The notes: generated by a model not told the origin, from the sequence alone. Shown: positions 1-8,376, numbered from the stretch's first letter. The stretch is 52,757 nt of DNA from an uncultured Alphaproteobacteria bacterium (GCA_913062525.1 CAJXWA010000004.1:1-52757); one strand, 5' to 3'. A program made the numbers and translations.

Positions 1-936
1 GCCTGCGGAACGTCCTATTATGCTGGAATGGTTGCTAAATACTGGTTTGAAAAACTGGCAAAGCTCCCTGTTGAAGTGGATATTGCCTCTGAATTTAGAT
101 ATCGGAGTATGCCGTTACCCAAAGGCGGTTTAGCGCTCTTCATCTCTCAATCAGGAGAGACTGCAGATACACTGGCCGCCCTTAGATACGCAAAAGAGCA
201 GGGGCAGCATATTGCATCCATCATCAATGCAGAAGAAAGCTCCATGGGCCGGGAAAGTGATTTTGTGTTCCAAACCCAAGCCGGACCAGAAATCGGTGTG
301 GCGTCTACCAAAGCCTTTACCTGTCAATTGGTTACGCTGGCCTGTATCGCAATTCACGCTGGCAAGCAGCGGGGAACATTAACAGCGGAAGAAGAAGCAG
401 AATACAGCCGAGCACTGACAGAGGTTCCCGCGCGAGCCGCTGAAATCCTGGCCAATGACGAGAGTATCAAAGAGCTCGCCAAAAAAATATTTGAAGCCCG
501 AGATATTCTTTATATTGGTCGTGGTCCTGGCTACCCGATTGCCATGGAGGGGGCTCTAAAATTGAAAGAGCTGTCCTACATTCATGCCGAAGGCTACGCA
601 GCAGGAGAGCTAAAACACGGACCAATCGCGCTTATTGATGATGCTGTGCCAGTAATTGTCATTGCACCAACGGATCATTTTTTCGAAAAAACTGCGTCAA
701 ACATGCAAGAAGTTATGGCGCGGAACGCCCAAGTGATTTTCATGTCCGACAGCGAAGGCATGCAAAAATTGGGTGATAAGGCGTTGGGGTCAATCGAAAT
801 TCCAACAGTAAACCCGTTCGTTGCACCGATTTTATACGCCATACCTGTACAAATCCTCGCCTATCATGTGGCAGTATTAAAAGGCACGGACGTTGATCAG
901 CCAAGAAATCTCGCCAAATCAGTTACAGTGGAGTAG
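1..936 (+). CDS. glmS: Glutamine--fructose-6-phosphate aminotransferase, isomerase (SIS) half, 5' truncated
   Basis: The reading frame is open from base 1 (ACGTSYYAGM...), so the gene begins outside the window and only about 311 C-terminal residues are seen. They form the tandem SIS isomerase half of GlmS, which makes glucosamine-6-phosphate from fructose-6-phosphate and glutamine-derived ammonia for cell wall precursors. Visible family signatures are SQSGETADT in the first sugar-binding SIS domain, ASTKAFT, ELKHGPIALID in the second SIS domain, and the typical GlmS C-terminus DQPRNLAKSVTVE. The N-terminal glutaminase domain lies upstream and cannot be checked. A stand-alone SIS deaminase is less likely because the C-terminal tail is the GlmS one. 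The histidine kinase gene follows after 36 bases with no clear terminator. Confidence 0.93.
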   Translation, partial: ACGTSYYAGMVAKYWFEKLAKLPVEVDIASEFRYRSMPLPKGGLALFISQSGETADTLAALRYAKEQGQHIASIINAEESSMGRESDFVFQTQAGPEIGVASTKAFTCQLVTLACIAIHAGKQRGTLTAEEEAEYSRALTEVPARAAEILANDESIKELAKKIFEARDILYIGRGPGYPIAMEGALKLKELSYIHAEGYAAGELKHGPIALIDDAVPVIVIAPTDHFFEKTASNMQEVMARNAQVIFMSDSEGMQKLGDKALGSIEIPTVNPFVAPILYAIPVQILAYHVAVLKGTDVDQPRNLAKSVTVE

Positions 937-972
937 TTTCAACTAGGGCTTTGAATTCAGATCGATGTATTT

Positions 973-2508
973 ATGACAATAAAACAAAGTAGTTGGTTCT
1001 TTATTTGCTGGATCTTGCTGAGCGCCCTCATTGTTGCGTTGCTCACCCTTACTGAATTTTCCAAGCAAAAAGCAGAACTCATTGGCAAGGCGACTTCATT
1101 GCATCGGTTGGTGTCCCAGCGGGCGGATCAGCATGATGCCCATTTAACCGGTCTGTCTGCGTTAGCGTCTGCAAATGAAAAACCACTCACAGGGATGATG
1201 TTGAACTTGTCCGAAATGATACGGAAGTATTATTCCCGCATATCGCACATCGATTTGATTAAGTTGGACAAAACAAAACCCATTTCAATTTTCTCCACCC
1301 GCGCTACCCGCCAAGATAAAAAGCAGATCAATTTAATTCGGGACGCGGCATATGCGTCAACGGGACGCTTACAAATTATTCCATTACTGGATGGATATTC
1401 TCTTGTAAAACGGTCGCCAAATTCTAATAAAGTCCGGTATGGACTGGCGTTGTTTATTGACGGTCAGAAGCTTTTGGAAAATGACCTAGGATTTGGATCG
1501 CAAACGCAGCTGATCCTGAAAACACAACTTGGTGGCCTGATCTACGAAACACAAGCGCTTGATAAACAGGGCCTGTTAAGCCAAACGGTCCGATATAAAA
1601 GTACGTTGGGTAGTAGAAGTCAGCCTCTTTCCCTGGAAATTATACAGACTATTTCCGCGACAGATTACATTCGTTGGCAATTTATTTTGCCGTTCATTAT
1701 TTTATCTGCTGTTGGTATGGTTTTAACCAGATCATACTTTGATCAAAAGCAAAAAATCCGATTGGCGGAACACCGCGCATTACTAGGTGAACATGAAGCG
1801 CGTATTGCGCAAGCCTCTCGTATCAATGGTTTGGGAGAAATGGCATCTGGGCTCGCCCACGAGATCACACAACCTCTCACAGCTATCCTAAGCCAAAGCC
1901 AAGCCGGCGCGCATTTAGTGGGCGGAAATGCAGAGGAAACGGAGACCCTAAAACAAGTTCTGAAGAGTATCTCAAAGCAGGCAAAACGGGGCGGAGACAT
2001 TATTCAAAGGCTCAGATCTTGGACGACTCATTCTCAAGAAACCATTGAAATATTTGATTTAAATTCTGTTGCTAAAGGTATTCGGGATTTGATGAAGGCA
2101 GATTTAATAGATAGAGAAATTGTTATTGAAACGGCGCTATATTCGGGTAATTTGAAAATCGAAGCTGATCATGTGGCCATTGAACAAGTTGTCTTTAACC
2201 TGGCACGTAACGGTGTCGATGCTATGGAGGGTAAACCCTCTGGTCATCTCGTTCTCTCCACGGACAAAACGGATACTCATGCAATAATTTCTGTGTGTGA
2301 TAATGGCTCTGGGATCTCTGAGAAGGATTTTACGCAGCTTTACGATCCATTTTTTACCACGAAGGAAAATGGCATGGGACTTGGGCTCTCTTTATGTGAA
2401 AATATTGTAAATCGGTACAATGGACATATAGAAATTAAAAATAATCCCTCGGGCGGTGTCACATCTGTCGTAAGCCTACCCCTACTTGAAAATGAGCAGG
2501 GCTTATGA
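973..2508 (+). CDS. Membrane sensor histidine kinase (HisKA/HATPase)
   Basis: A 511-residue inner-membrane histidine kinase. An N-terminal membrane segment (about residues 8-26) and a second at about 234-252 enclose a periplasmic sensor region of about 200 residues that I cannot assign to a named family. The cytoplasmic part has a HisKA domain with phospho-accepting His296 in GLAHEITQPLTAI, an N-box around FNLARNGVDAM, and ATP-lid motifs DNGSGI and GMGLGLSLC. The HEITQPL form is shared with the DctB/FixL/TodS-like group. Its stop overlaps the start of the response regulator by four bases (ATGA), so the two are translationally coupled partners. A secreted DUF336 protein follows the pair, which suggests a periplasmic accessory. 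No strong ribosome binding site precedes the ATG. Confidence 0.9.
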   Translation: MTIKQSSWFFICWILLSALIVALLTLTEFSKQKAELIGKATSLHRLVSQRADQHDAHLTGLSALASANEKPLTGMMLNLSEMIRKYYSRISHIDLIKLDKTKPISIFSTRATRQDKKQINLIRDAAYASTGRLQIIPLLDGYSLVKRSPNSNKVRYGLALFIDGQKLLENDLGFGSQTQLILKTQLGGLIYETQALDKQGLLSQTVRYKSTLGSRSQPLSLEIIQTISATDYIRWQFILPFIILSAVGMVLTRSYFDQKQKIRLAEHRALLGEHEARIAQASRINGLGEMASGLAHEITQPLTAILSQSQAGAHLVGGNAEETETLKQVLKSISKQAKRGGDIIQRLRSWTTHSQETIEIFDLNSVAKGIRDLMKADLIDREIVIETALYSGNLKIEADHVAIEQVVFNLARNGVDAMEGKPSGHLVLSTDKTDTHAIISVCDNGSGISEKDFTQLYDPFFTTKENGMGLGLSLCENIVNRYNGHIEIKNNPSGGVTSVVSLPLLENEQGL

Positions 2509-3107
2509 GCATTAAAGTCTATTTAGTCGACGATGATGAAGCCGTTCGAGCGGGGTTATGTCTGCTCCTGAAAACCATGAGTTACGATGTCGTGACTTAT
2601 GCAGATCCAACGATATTTTTAAGTGATGTGCGAAACTTGTCACCCGGTTGCATCATCATGGATATTCGAATGCCAATGATTTCTGGTCTAAAAGTTCAAG
2701 AGAAATTGGTTGAGGCCGACTGTTCCTACCCAGTTATTGTAATCAGTGGGCACGGGGATATTAATGCCTGCCGGAAAGCTTTTAAAAATGGTGCCATTGA
2801 TTTCATCAGCAAGCCGGTTGATGAGCAAGACTTGATCGATGCAATTCAAAAGGGCGAGGAAGTTCTTCGAAACATAACCCTAAAAGAAGACGAGATAAGT
2901 GAAGCCAAAACACTTGTTGCAAAACTCACTCCCCGAGAGATAGAAGTGCTTGAAATGATATCGAGAGGGTGGGCGACAAAAGAAATTGCGGCCGCACTTA
3001 CAGTATCGCCCCGCACTGTGGAAAGTCACCGGTCCCATATTTCTGAGAAAATTGGAACAACATCAGTTGCAGAGATGGCGCGGATCGCTATTGAAGCAGA
3101 GCTTTAG
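2505..3107 (+). CDS. FixJ/NarL-type response regulator (receiver + LuxR HTH)
   Basis: A 200-residue DNA-binding response regulator, the cognate partner of the overlapping kinase gene. The receiver domain has the acidic pocket VDDDE, phospho-acceptor Asp53 in IIMDIRMP, the switch residue in VISGHGDI (Ser81), and Lys103 in ISKPVD. The LuxR/GerE helix-turn-helix spans about 136-196, with LTPREIEVLEMISRGWATKEIA and SPRTVESHRSHI. This is the FixJ/TodT-type arrangement. A perfect 9-2-9 inverted repeat begins directly after its stop codon and is the right shape for a LuxR-type dimer site, so it may control the downstream secreted protein gene. The target is inference. Confidence 0.92.
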   Translation: MSIKVYLVDDDEAVRAGLCLLLKTMSYDVVTYADPTIFLSDVRNLSPGCIIMDIRMPMISGLKVQEKLVEADCSYPVIVISGHGDINACRKAFKNGAIDFISKPVDEQDLIDAIQKGEEVLRNITLKEDEISEAKTLVAKLTPREIEVLEMISRGWATKEIAAALTVSPRTVESHRSHISEKIGTTSVAEMARIAIEAEL

Positions 3108-3127
3108 TATCCGTAGGACTACGGATA
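3108..3127. promoter_or_regulatory. Perfect 9-2-9 inverted repeat, candidate response-regulator operator
   Basis: TATCCGTAG-GA-CTACGGATA is a perfect inverted repeat of two 9-base arms with a 2-base spacer. It starts directly after the regulator stop codon and about 80 bases before the DUF336 gene. NarL/FixJ-family regulators commonly bind half-sites of about 7 bases separated by 2. A partial copy (CTACGAA) follows at 3141. There is no T-run, so a terminator is less likely. A simple mRNA hairpin is also unlikely, because a 2-base loop cannot form without opening the stem. Confidence 0.5.
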
Positions 3128-3208
3128 GGACCTCGTTGCCCTACGAATTCCGGAACTCTTCCTAACATCATACCTTAATTCCAGAACACACACTTTGGAG
3201 TTAAAATT

Positions 3209-3712
3209 ATGAAAAACATTCGATCTACATTTTTAACAGTCGGTTTTGCAGCGTTTGGTTTAACATTGGCAACATCTGCTATGGCAGCGGAATTGCCAAC
3301 AGCACCTTACCTTCCTCTTGAAATGGCGCAAAAAGCGGCTAATGCCGCCATGCAACAATGTAAAGCGGATGGTTATAACGTCAGTGTCGCAATTGTCGCG
3401 CGTTCCGGCAGCACCAAAGTATTGATTAAAGCAGATGGTTCTGGCCCACACACTGAAGGAAGTGCAACAGGTAAGGCTTTCACATCTGCCAGCATGGGCC
3501 GCGCAACTTTAGGTTTGACGGGCTTTTTAAAAGATCATCGCGAACTTGACGGTTTGAGAGATATGGATGACCGTCTGGTAATCCTTGGCGGCGGCTTGCC
3601 TATCAAAATCAACGGTGCCCTTGTTGGAGGTATCGGTGTTGGCGGCGCACCGGGCGGTGATAAAGATGAGAAATGTGCAAAAGTTGGTTTGGCTGCAATC
3701 GGCGCTGAATAA
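3209..3712 (+). CDS. Secreted GlcG/HbpS family (DUF336) protein
   Basis: A 167-residue protein with a clear signal peptide (about residues 1-27, ending TSAMA-AE), so the mature form is periplasmic. The remainder is a complete GlcG/HbpS (DUF336) domain: NVSVAIVARSGSTKVLIKADG, TEGSATGKAFTSASM, a GGGLPIKINGALVGGIGVGGAPGG core and a final DEKCAKVGL helix. Some members, such as Streptomyces HbpS, bind heme and act with a sensor kinase; others are linked to glycolate or other oxidation operons and have no proven role. It follows a kinase/regulator pair, with a good ribosome binding site (TTTGGAG) and a possible regulator palindrome upstream. Heme binding cannot be established from sequence here. 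Confidence 0.85.
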   Translation: MKNIRSTFLTVGFAAFGLTLATSAMAAELPTAPYLPLEMAQKAANAAMQQCKADGYNVSVAIVARSGSTKVLIKADGSGPHTEGSATGKAFTSASMGRATLGLTGFLKDHRELDGLRDMDDRLVILGGGLPIKINGALVGGIGVGGAPGGDKDEKCAKVGLAAIGAE

Positions 3713-3758
3713 CCAACATCCAAGTTGAGGGTTTGAGTTTTGTTAATGGAAAATAGGT

Positions 3759-4439
3759 ATGAATAAAATCATTTCACTTTGCGCCATATTGTTTTGGTGC
3801 CTTTCAATTTCCAGTGTCAGTAAAGCTCAAACCCCGCCATCGGCAGATGAAAGGGCGCAGTATTCAGCTTTTCATAAAGCCGTCCTTGATGGTGACTTAT
3901 CGAAGGTAAGACAGCTCGTAGCGGATGGTGCAGATATTGAAGAACGTGACGATAGTGGCCGTACCGCCCTCCATATTGCGACTTTCTATTCTCATAAAAA
4001 AATGTTCAGCTTCCTAGTTAAAGCGGGTAGTGACGTAAACGCTTTTGAAGATGACCAGTATGACGTGGTTACCATTGCCGCAGTCGCTAATGATGTTGAA
4101 ATGCTCCAGCTAACTTTGGCGTCCGGCTGCAATCCTAAAAACACAACGAGCCTGTATAAAGGAACTGCGCTAATCGCGTCTGCCCATCTTGGTCATACCG
4201 AAGTCGTCGATGTGCTTTTAAAGGCGAATTCTAACGTGGATCATGTGAACAATTTGGGATGGACGGCATTATTAGAAGCTGTCATTTTGGGCGATGGCAG
4301 CCCAAAATATGTTAAAGTTGTGAAATCATTGTTAGCGTTTAAAGCAGATAAAAATATTGCCGACAATCAAGGGGTAACGCCGCTTGAACACGCCCGGCAA
4401 CGCGGCTACGAAGAGATCATTGAATTGTTGGAAAAGTAA
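3759..4439 (+). CDS. Secreted ankyrin-repeat protein
   Basis: A 226-residue protein with a signal peptide (about 1-23, ending SVSKA-QT), followed by about six ankyrin repeats through residue 226. Clear units include FHKAVLDGDLSKVRQLVADGADIEE, GRTALHIATFYSHKKMFSFLVKAGSDVNA, GTALIASAHLGHTEVVDVLLKANSNVDHV, GWTALLEAVILGDG and GVTPLEHARQRGYEEIIELLE. The third repeat is divergent. There is no enzymatic domain, so it should act by protein binding in the periplasm. It lies 46 bases after the DUF336 gene in the same direction and could belong to that cluster. Periplasmic ankyrin proteins near peroxide-defence genes are known in other proteobacteria; the link here is inference. Its 3' end converges on hutF. 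Confidence 0.85.
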   Translation: MNKIISLCAILFWCLSISSVSKAQTPPSADERAQYSAFHKAVLDGDLSKVRQLVADGADIEERDDSGRTALHIATFYSHKKMFSFLVKAGSDVNAFEDDQYDVVTIAAVANDVEMLQLTLASGCNPKNTTSLYKGTALIASAHLGHTEVVDVLLKANSNVDHVNNLGWTALLEAVILGDGSPKYVKVVKSLLAFKADKNIADNQGVTPLEHARQRGYEEIIELLEK

Positions 4440-4462
4440 AAACAAAGACTGTTTGAAACGCC

Positions 4463-5839
4463 TTATAGCAGACACCGGAGTTTCAAGATTGTTCTACGGA
4501 AGTTTGCCTCGATAGCATCTCTTGCTATATGCCTGCCATTTTGAACGTTATGCCGTCCAGCGGACCAGACGTCACTTATGAGTTGATCGTTTGATGCAAA
4601 TACCCAGGCGTCGATTAAGGTATCCCCATTAAGGCCGCAAAGATCTATCGATGACGTATCAAGGGCGATTATGTCTGCCCATGCACCAACTTCTATTGAG
4701 CCACTTTTACGGCCGCTTGCAGCAGCGCCGCCTTGGCAAATGGCGTCGAATAATACTCTGCCATTTGATTTTTCAGGCGAACATAATATGGCGCGTCCCT
4801 TTAGGGAGAGACGTTGAGAATATTCAAGGGCCCGGATTTCATGGACAAGACTAATTGACACGTTGGAGTCAGTGCCAACGCCCATAAGGCCGCCGTGATC
4901 CCTGTAGGAACGAGCGTCAAAAATACCATCGCCTAGGTTTGCTTCTGTAACGGGGCAGAGGCCGGCAACAGCACCGGATAACGCCATATCTAGCATTTCG
5001 GAATCTGTTAAATGTGTTGCATGTACGAGGCACCAGTTTTCTGCCACCTCAAAATTTCCCAACAACCATTCCACCGGGCGTTTGCCATATGCAGCATTGA
5101 TCTCCGAAATTTCTGCGAGTTGTTCGGCTATATGGATGTGAATAGGACCATTTTCATATGTTTGTGTAAGTGCCTGTAAATCAGATTTTGAAACAGCCCG
5201 GAGTGAGTGAGGCGCGATCCCCATGTGATTATCTTGGTGTTTGTTTTGGATGTTGCGGGCGGTGCCGTCCCACAATTTTGAGTATTGATCTAAGTTATTT
5301 TTAAACCGAAGCTGTCCTCCTTGAAGCTCCCGTCCATCGACACCGCCTTGCGCGTAATAAACAGGGAGCAATGTCAATCCAACGCCCGATGTCTCACTCG
5401 CAGTGATAACCCGGTCGCTGGTCTCTGACGGTGCATCATATGGGGTTCCATCGGCTTGATGATGAACATAATGAAACTCTACCACGCTTGCGTAACCGGC
5501 TTCTAACATTTCCATTTGAGCGAATGCAGTGATTGCTTCTAAATCCGTGGGTGTCAAATGTTCAAGAAATGAATACATCAGGGTTCGCCAGGTCCAAAAA
5601 CTATCCTGCCCTGATGCCCCGCGTGTTTCCGTAAGACCAGCTAAAGCCCGTTGGAACCCATGGCTGTGGAGGTTTGCAGGTGCGGGGAGGAGGGATTTTT
5701 CTGTCAAGATGACATCATCATCTAAAGGTATATGGTTTGGATCCACGCGTCTAATTTGTCCCGTGGTATTTATCTCAATACGCACATTTTGGGCCCAACC
5801 CGTTGGAAGAAGAGCATTTTCAGCGAACAAATTGGTCAT
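4463..5839 (-). CDS. hutF: Formimidoylglutamate deiminase
   Basis: A 458-residue amidohydrolase matching HutF, which converts N-formimidoyl-L-glutamate to N-formyl-L-glutamate and ammonia. Visible signatures are the metal-binding PANLHSHGFQRALAG, the helix EMLEAGYASVVEFHYVHH, the barrel HIHIAEQ (metal His), LVHATHLT, GLCPVTEANLGDGIFDA, and GVGTDSNVSIS with the catalytic Asp. Length is normal for the family. HutF feeds the HutG reaction encoded divergently next door, which defines the five-step histidine pathway. The start is the ATG about 20 bases from the shared HutC operator, so repression by HutC is expected. Confidence 0.95.
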   Translation of the reverse strand: MTNLFAENALLPTGWAQNVRIEINTTGQIRRVDPNHIPLDDDVILTEKSLLPAPANLHSHGFQRALAGLTETRGASGQDSFWTWRTLMYSFLEHLTPTDLEAITAFAQMEMLEAGYASVVEFHYVHHQADGTPYDAPSETSDRVITASETSGVGLTLLPVYYAQGGVDGRELQGGQLRFKNNLDQYSKLWDGTARNIQNKHQDNHMGIAPHSLRAVSKSDLQALTQTYENGPIHIHIAEQLAEISEINAAYGKRPVEWLLGNFEVAENWCLVHATHLTDSEMLDMALSGAVAGLCPVTEANLGDGIFDARSYRDHGGLMGVGTDSNVSISLVHEIRALEYSQRLSLKGRAILCSPEKSNGRVLFDAICQGGAAASGRKSGSIEVGAWADIIALDTSSIDLCGLNGDTLIDAWVFASNDQLISDVWSAGRHNVQNGRHIARDAIEANFRRTILKLRCLL

Positions 5840-5855
5840 AGGGTTCCATTTTTCA

Positions 5856-5883
5856 TTGACTTATTATGTCTATACATAATAAT
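5856..5883 (+). promoter_or_regulatory. HutC operator inside a hutG promoter-like element
   Basis: TTGACT (5856-5861), a 16-base spacer and AATAAT (5878-5883) make a plausible sigma70 promoter for hutG. The spacer is almost entirely a 22-base inverted repeat at 5861-5882, TTATTATGT-CTAT-ACATAATAA, imperfect only at one central pair. The core TGTCTATACA matches the operator type known for HutC of the GntR family. The identical 18-base ATTATGTCTATACATAAT occurs in the hutI-hutC gap. On the other strand TTGCGA, 17 bases, AATAAG could serve hutF, so one bound dimer could block both directions. Operator assignment is strong; exact promoter hexamers are inference. Confidence 0.82.
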
Positions 5884-5940
5884 CGCAAAATGGGTAAAAT
5901 CAACCAGCCATCACAATAATCTAAAATTAGGAACATACAC

Positions 5941-6738
5941 GTGTCCCCTGTTATTATAGAAGAGGGATCATCCCCGCTAATTCTCGCATTCCCTCATGGT
6001 GGAACAAATGTTCCTCCTGATATTTTTGAAAATTTGACTGAAAATGGTCGAAAGCTTGCTGATACCGATTGGCATATCCACCGGCTTTATGATGGATTGC
6101 TTGAAAATGTAACAACTGTGCAGGCCACCTTTCATCGGTATGTGGTTGATGCCAATAGGGATCCTGCAGGAGTAAGTTTGTATCCGGGGCAAAATACAAC
6201 AGGTCTTTGCCCAGAAACTGATTTTGACGGGCGACCGTTATGGAAAGCCGGATATAAACTGGACAAGGGAGAAATAGAGCGTCGTAGGGAATGCTTCCAC
6301 AGCCCTTATCATGCCGCTCTTGCTCATCAAATCCAACGTGTAAAAAAACAACATGGCATAGCGGTTTTATATGATTGCCACTCCATCAGATCAAAAATTC
6401 CATATTTGTTTGAAGATACATTGCCGGATTTCAATATAGGCACCAATGGCGGTACATCATGTAATTCCAAATTTGAACGAAGTGTCGTCGATGCCTGCAG
6501 CGCCGCGACAAAGTATAGCTCTGTTCTAAATGGGCGATTTAAAGGGGGCTGGACCACCCGACATTATTCAAATCCGACAGAAAATATTCATGCCATTCAA
6601 ATGGAGCTGGCTTTATCAACTTATGCCTCAGAAGAGCAACCTTGGACATATAATAGTGAAGGGGCCGAAAAAATCAGGAATGATCTGAGAAATATTCTTA
6701 AGAGACTAGAAACGTTGTCTTTAACGATCAGAAACTAG
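5941..6738 (+). CDS. hutG: N-formylglutamate deformylase (N-formylglutamate amidohydrolase)
   Basis: A 265-residue member of the N-formylglutamate amidohydrolase family, which splits N-formylglutamate into formate and glutamate as the last histidine-degradation step. Typical segments are PLILAFPHGGTNVPPDI, DTDWHIHRLYD, ATFHRYVVDANRDP, an ETDFDG turn, AVLYDCHSIRSKIP, FKGGWTTRHYSNP and the C-terminal HAIQMELALSTY. The start is GTG, supported by AGGAA seven bases upstream; no better ATG fits. It is transcribed away from hutF, with the HutC operator between them. It is placed downstream of HutF rather than of the formiminoglutamase route, because HutF is present. Confidence 0.94.
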   Translation: MSPVIIEEGSSPLILAFPHGGTNVPPDIFENLTENGRKLADTDWHIHRLYDGLLENVTTVQATFHRYVVDANRDPAGVSLYPGQNTTGLCPETDFDGRPLWKAGYKLDKGEIERRRECFHSPYHAALAHQIQRVKKQHGIAVLYDCHSIRSKIPYLFEDTLPDFNIGTNGGTSCNSKFERSVVDACSAATKYSSVLNGRFKGGWTTRHYSNPTENIHAIQMELALSTYASEEQPWTYNSEGAEKIRNDLRNILKRLETLSLTIRN

Positions 6739-6745
6739 AAAGACG

Positions 6746-7513
6746 TTACAAATACTTATCGACGATTTGTTGTATTGTGCCATTTTTTTTAAGCTTTAGA
6801 AGAGACGATCTTAGTTTTTGAATTATCTCATCTGATGGTCTTTCTTTATTGCAGGCAAGAACAATGTCCAATCCAACAATAATTAACGGTTTTCCGAAAG
6901 TGGTAGCTGGAGAATAACCGAGATTTTTTGCATCAAAGTAAAAGCCATCAATATTTCCTGCAACAGCATTCAATCGTCCATGAACAAGCATGCGGACGCT
7001 CTCTACATAATCAGTTGTTACTATTTTGGTTAGGCTGTCATCAGTTTCAAATTTTTTGTCAAAACTAACTCCTAGTGGCACTCCAATTTTCAAAGAACTA
7101 AGATTTTCATAGGAGTCTATTGTTTCGTTGGCCGTTGGCAGTATACCCAAACGAATTTGTTTTCCAATAGGTTCGATAATTCTAAATAATGTCTTAGCTA
7201 GTGGAGAGTTTGCGATAAGAGTACAGTCGTGAATATCGGATTTAAATTCCTTTATTAAGCGCTTGAGTGGAACAAGTTTCACATCTGCGGTTTGATCTGC
7301 ATCCTCCAAAATAGCAACAAAGATTTCATATAAATACCCCTGCGGTGCTCCTTTATTATCGAAGAAACTGTATGGGGTTAATTTAAGGATTGGAAACGAA
7401 AGAGGCCTTGTCTCGGTTGCTGCCGCAGCGCTGAGACTGATTGCTAGCGTAATAGTTAGGCTAGCAATCCGTAAAAATCCAGTAATCATCATTTTATTGA
7501 AAATATCCATCAT
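6746..7513 (-). CDS. Periplasmic solute-binding protein, family 3 (amino-acid type)
   Basis: A 255-residue protein with a signal peptide (about residues 1-32, ending SLSAAAA-TE), followed by a SBP_bac_3-like fold: LSFPILKLTPYSFFDNKGAPQGYLYEIF, a hinge segment IGVPLGVSFD, and a C-terminal IIQKLRSSLLKLKKNGTIQQIVDKYL typical of these proteins. ABC permease and ATPase genes are absent next to it, so it may be an orphan or a sensory binding protein. The ligand is unknown. Two adjacent ATGs are possible; AAGGA lies four bases before the first and seven before the second (7510), so the second start may be used. Its 3' end converges on hutG with seven bases between. Confidence 0.75.
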   Translation of the reverse strand: MMDIFNKMMITGFLRIASLTITLAISLSAAAATETRPLSFPILKLTPYSFFDNKGAPQGYLYEIFVAILEDADQTADVKLVPLKRLIKEFKSDIHDCTLIANSPLAKTLFRIIEPIGKQIRLGILPTANETIDSYENLSSLKIGVPLGVSFDKKFETDDSLTKIVTTDYVESVRMLVHGRLNAVAGNIDGFYFDAKNLGYSPATTFGKPLIIVGLDIVLACNKERPSDEIIQKLRSSLLKLKKNGTIQQIVDKYL

Positions 7514-7550
7514 TGGATCCTTCAGGGTTTGTGATTTGGGTTCTGCGATT

Positions 7551-8177
7551 TTAGGCCGTGCGTCTTATTAATGCAGTTAGGAAACCTGCGCCCATAAGGC
7601 AACTTCCGCTTATGCGGCTAACCAAATTTTGTGTCTTCTGTGACTTGATATGCGCCCGCATTTTATTTGCAAGCATCGCCCACAAGATCACATTGATAAT
7701 GGCGAGCGTTAGGAACGTCGCTTCCAAAATTGCAAACTGTAAAAACACTGGCTGTGATACATCTACAAACTGGGGGACAAAGGCCACAAAGAATATAATT
7801 CCCTTAGGGTTCAACGCTGTTACTGTGAACGCTTTCAGAAACATTTTTTTGTTTTCTGAAGTGTCTGTAACTTCTTTAGCATCAGCAAAAGTCGGCGGTT
7901 TTCGCCACATCTGAAAACCTAACCAGAACAAATAGGCTGCACCTACCAACTTTAGCACTGTGAATAATTCCGCTGATGCAGCTAGAACAGCGCCAGCACC
8001 TAATAACGAAAGCGTAGTTGCAACAAAATCACCAAGAGCGACGCCTGGGACTGTTGCCCATGCCGTCTGTTTACCTTTACCCAAAGCATAACCCACAACA
8101 AGCATAACAGTCGGACCAGGCAGAGCGACAAGGGCAATAGTTGCGATGGTAAATGATATCCAAAGATCAAAAGGCAA
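7551..8177 (-). CDS. LysE/RhtB family amino-acid exporter
   Basis: A 208-residue integral membrane protein with about six hydrophobic segments and the LysE/RhtB signature near the N-terminus (ATIALVALPGPTVMLVVGYALGKGK), then GVALGDFVATTLSLLGAGAVL, LVGAAYLFWLGFQMWRKPP and FLKAFTVTALNPKGIIFFVAFVPQFVD. Such proteins export amino acids or homoserine-like metabolites by proton antiport; the substrate cannot be read from sequence. The start is TTG, chosen because GGAGA lies eight bases upstream and the residues after it begin the first membrane helix. It is 37 bases upstream of the solute-binding protein gene on the same strand and may be co-transcribed with it. Confidence 0.88.
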   Translation of the reverse strand: MPFDLWISFTIATIALVALPGPTVMLVVGYALGKGKQTAWATVPGVALGDFVATTLSLLGAGAVLAASAELFTVLKLVGAAYLFWLGFQMWRKPPTFADAKEVTDTSENKKMFLKAFTVTALNPKGIIFFVAFVPQFVDVSQPVFLQFAILEATFLTLAIINVILWAMLANKMRAHIKSQKTQNLVSRISGSCLMGAGFLTALIRRTA

Positions 8178-8301
8178 GACTAATTCTCCAATAAGCTAAA
8201 TCAAGAAAGGATTAAAAGCAGTCATAGAAAAGGTTTGCAACATAAAAATTTCTCAGTCTTTAAAGTTTACCCAACACACAATTACGAGGTTCCGTTTTAA
8301 A

Positions 8302-8343
8302 TTGATCTGTATCAATGCCATTGGGAACAGTACAATCAATAAT
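8302..8343 (+). promoter_or_regulatory. FNR/FixK-type box with matching -10, class II promoter
   Basis: TTGATCTGTATCAA at 8302-8315 is an exact match to the FNR/Anr/FixK consensus TTGAT-N4-ATCAA. AATAAT at 8338-8343 matches five of six bases of the -10 consensus. The distance from box centre to -10 places the box at about -41.5, the standard activating position. A strong AGGAGG ribosome binding site and the start of the downstream membrane protein follow. The site itself is seen; oxygen-responsive activation is inferred from the family of activators. Confidence 0.75.
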
Positions 8344-8376
8344 ACTAGACGTATTCTAGGTTAGAGGAGGTATTTC

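Noticed and set aside
5529-5959. Plus-strand ORFs opposite hutF
   Set aside because: They are shadows of hutF in other frames and run through the operator region.
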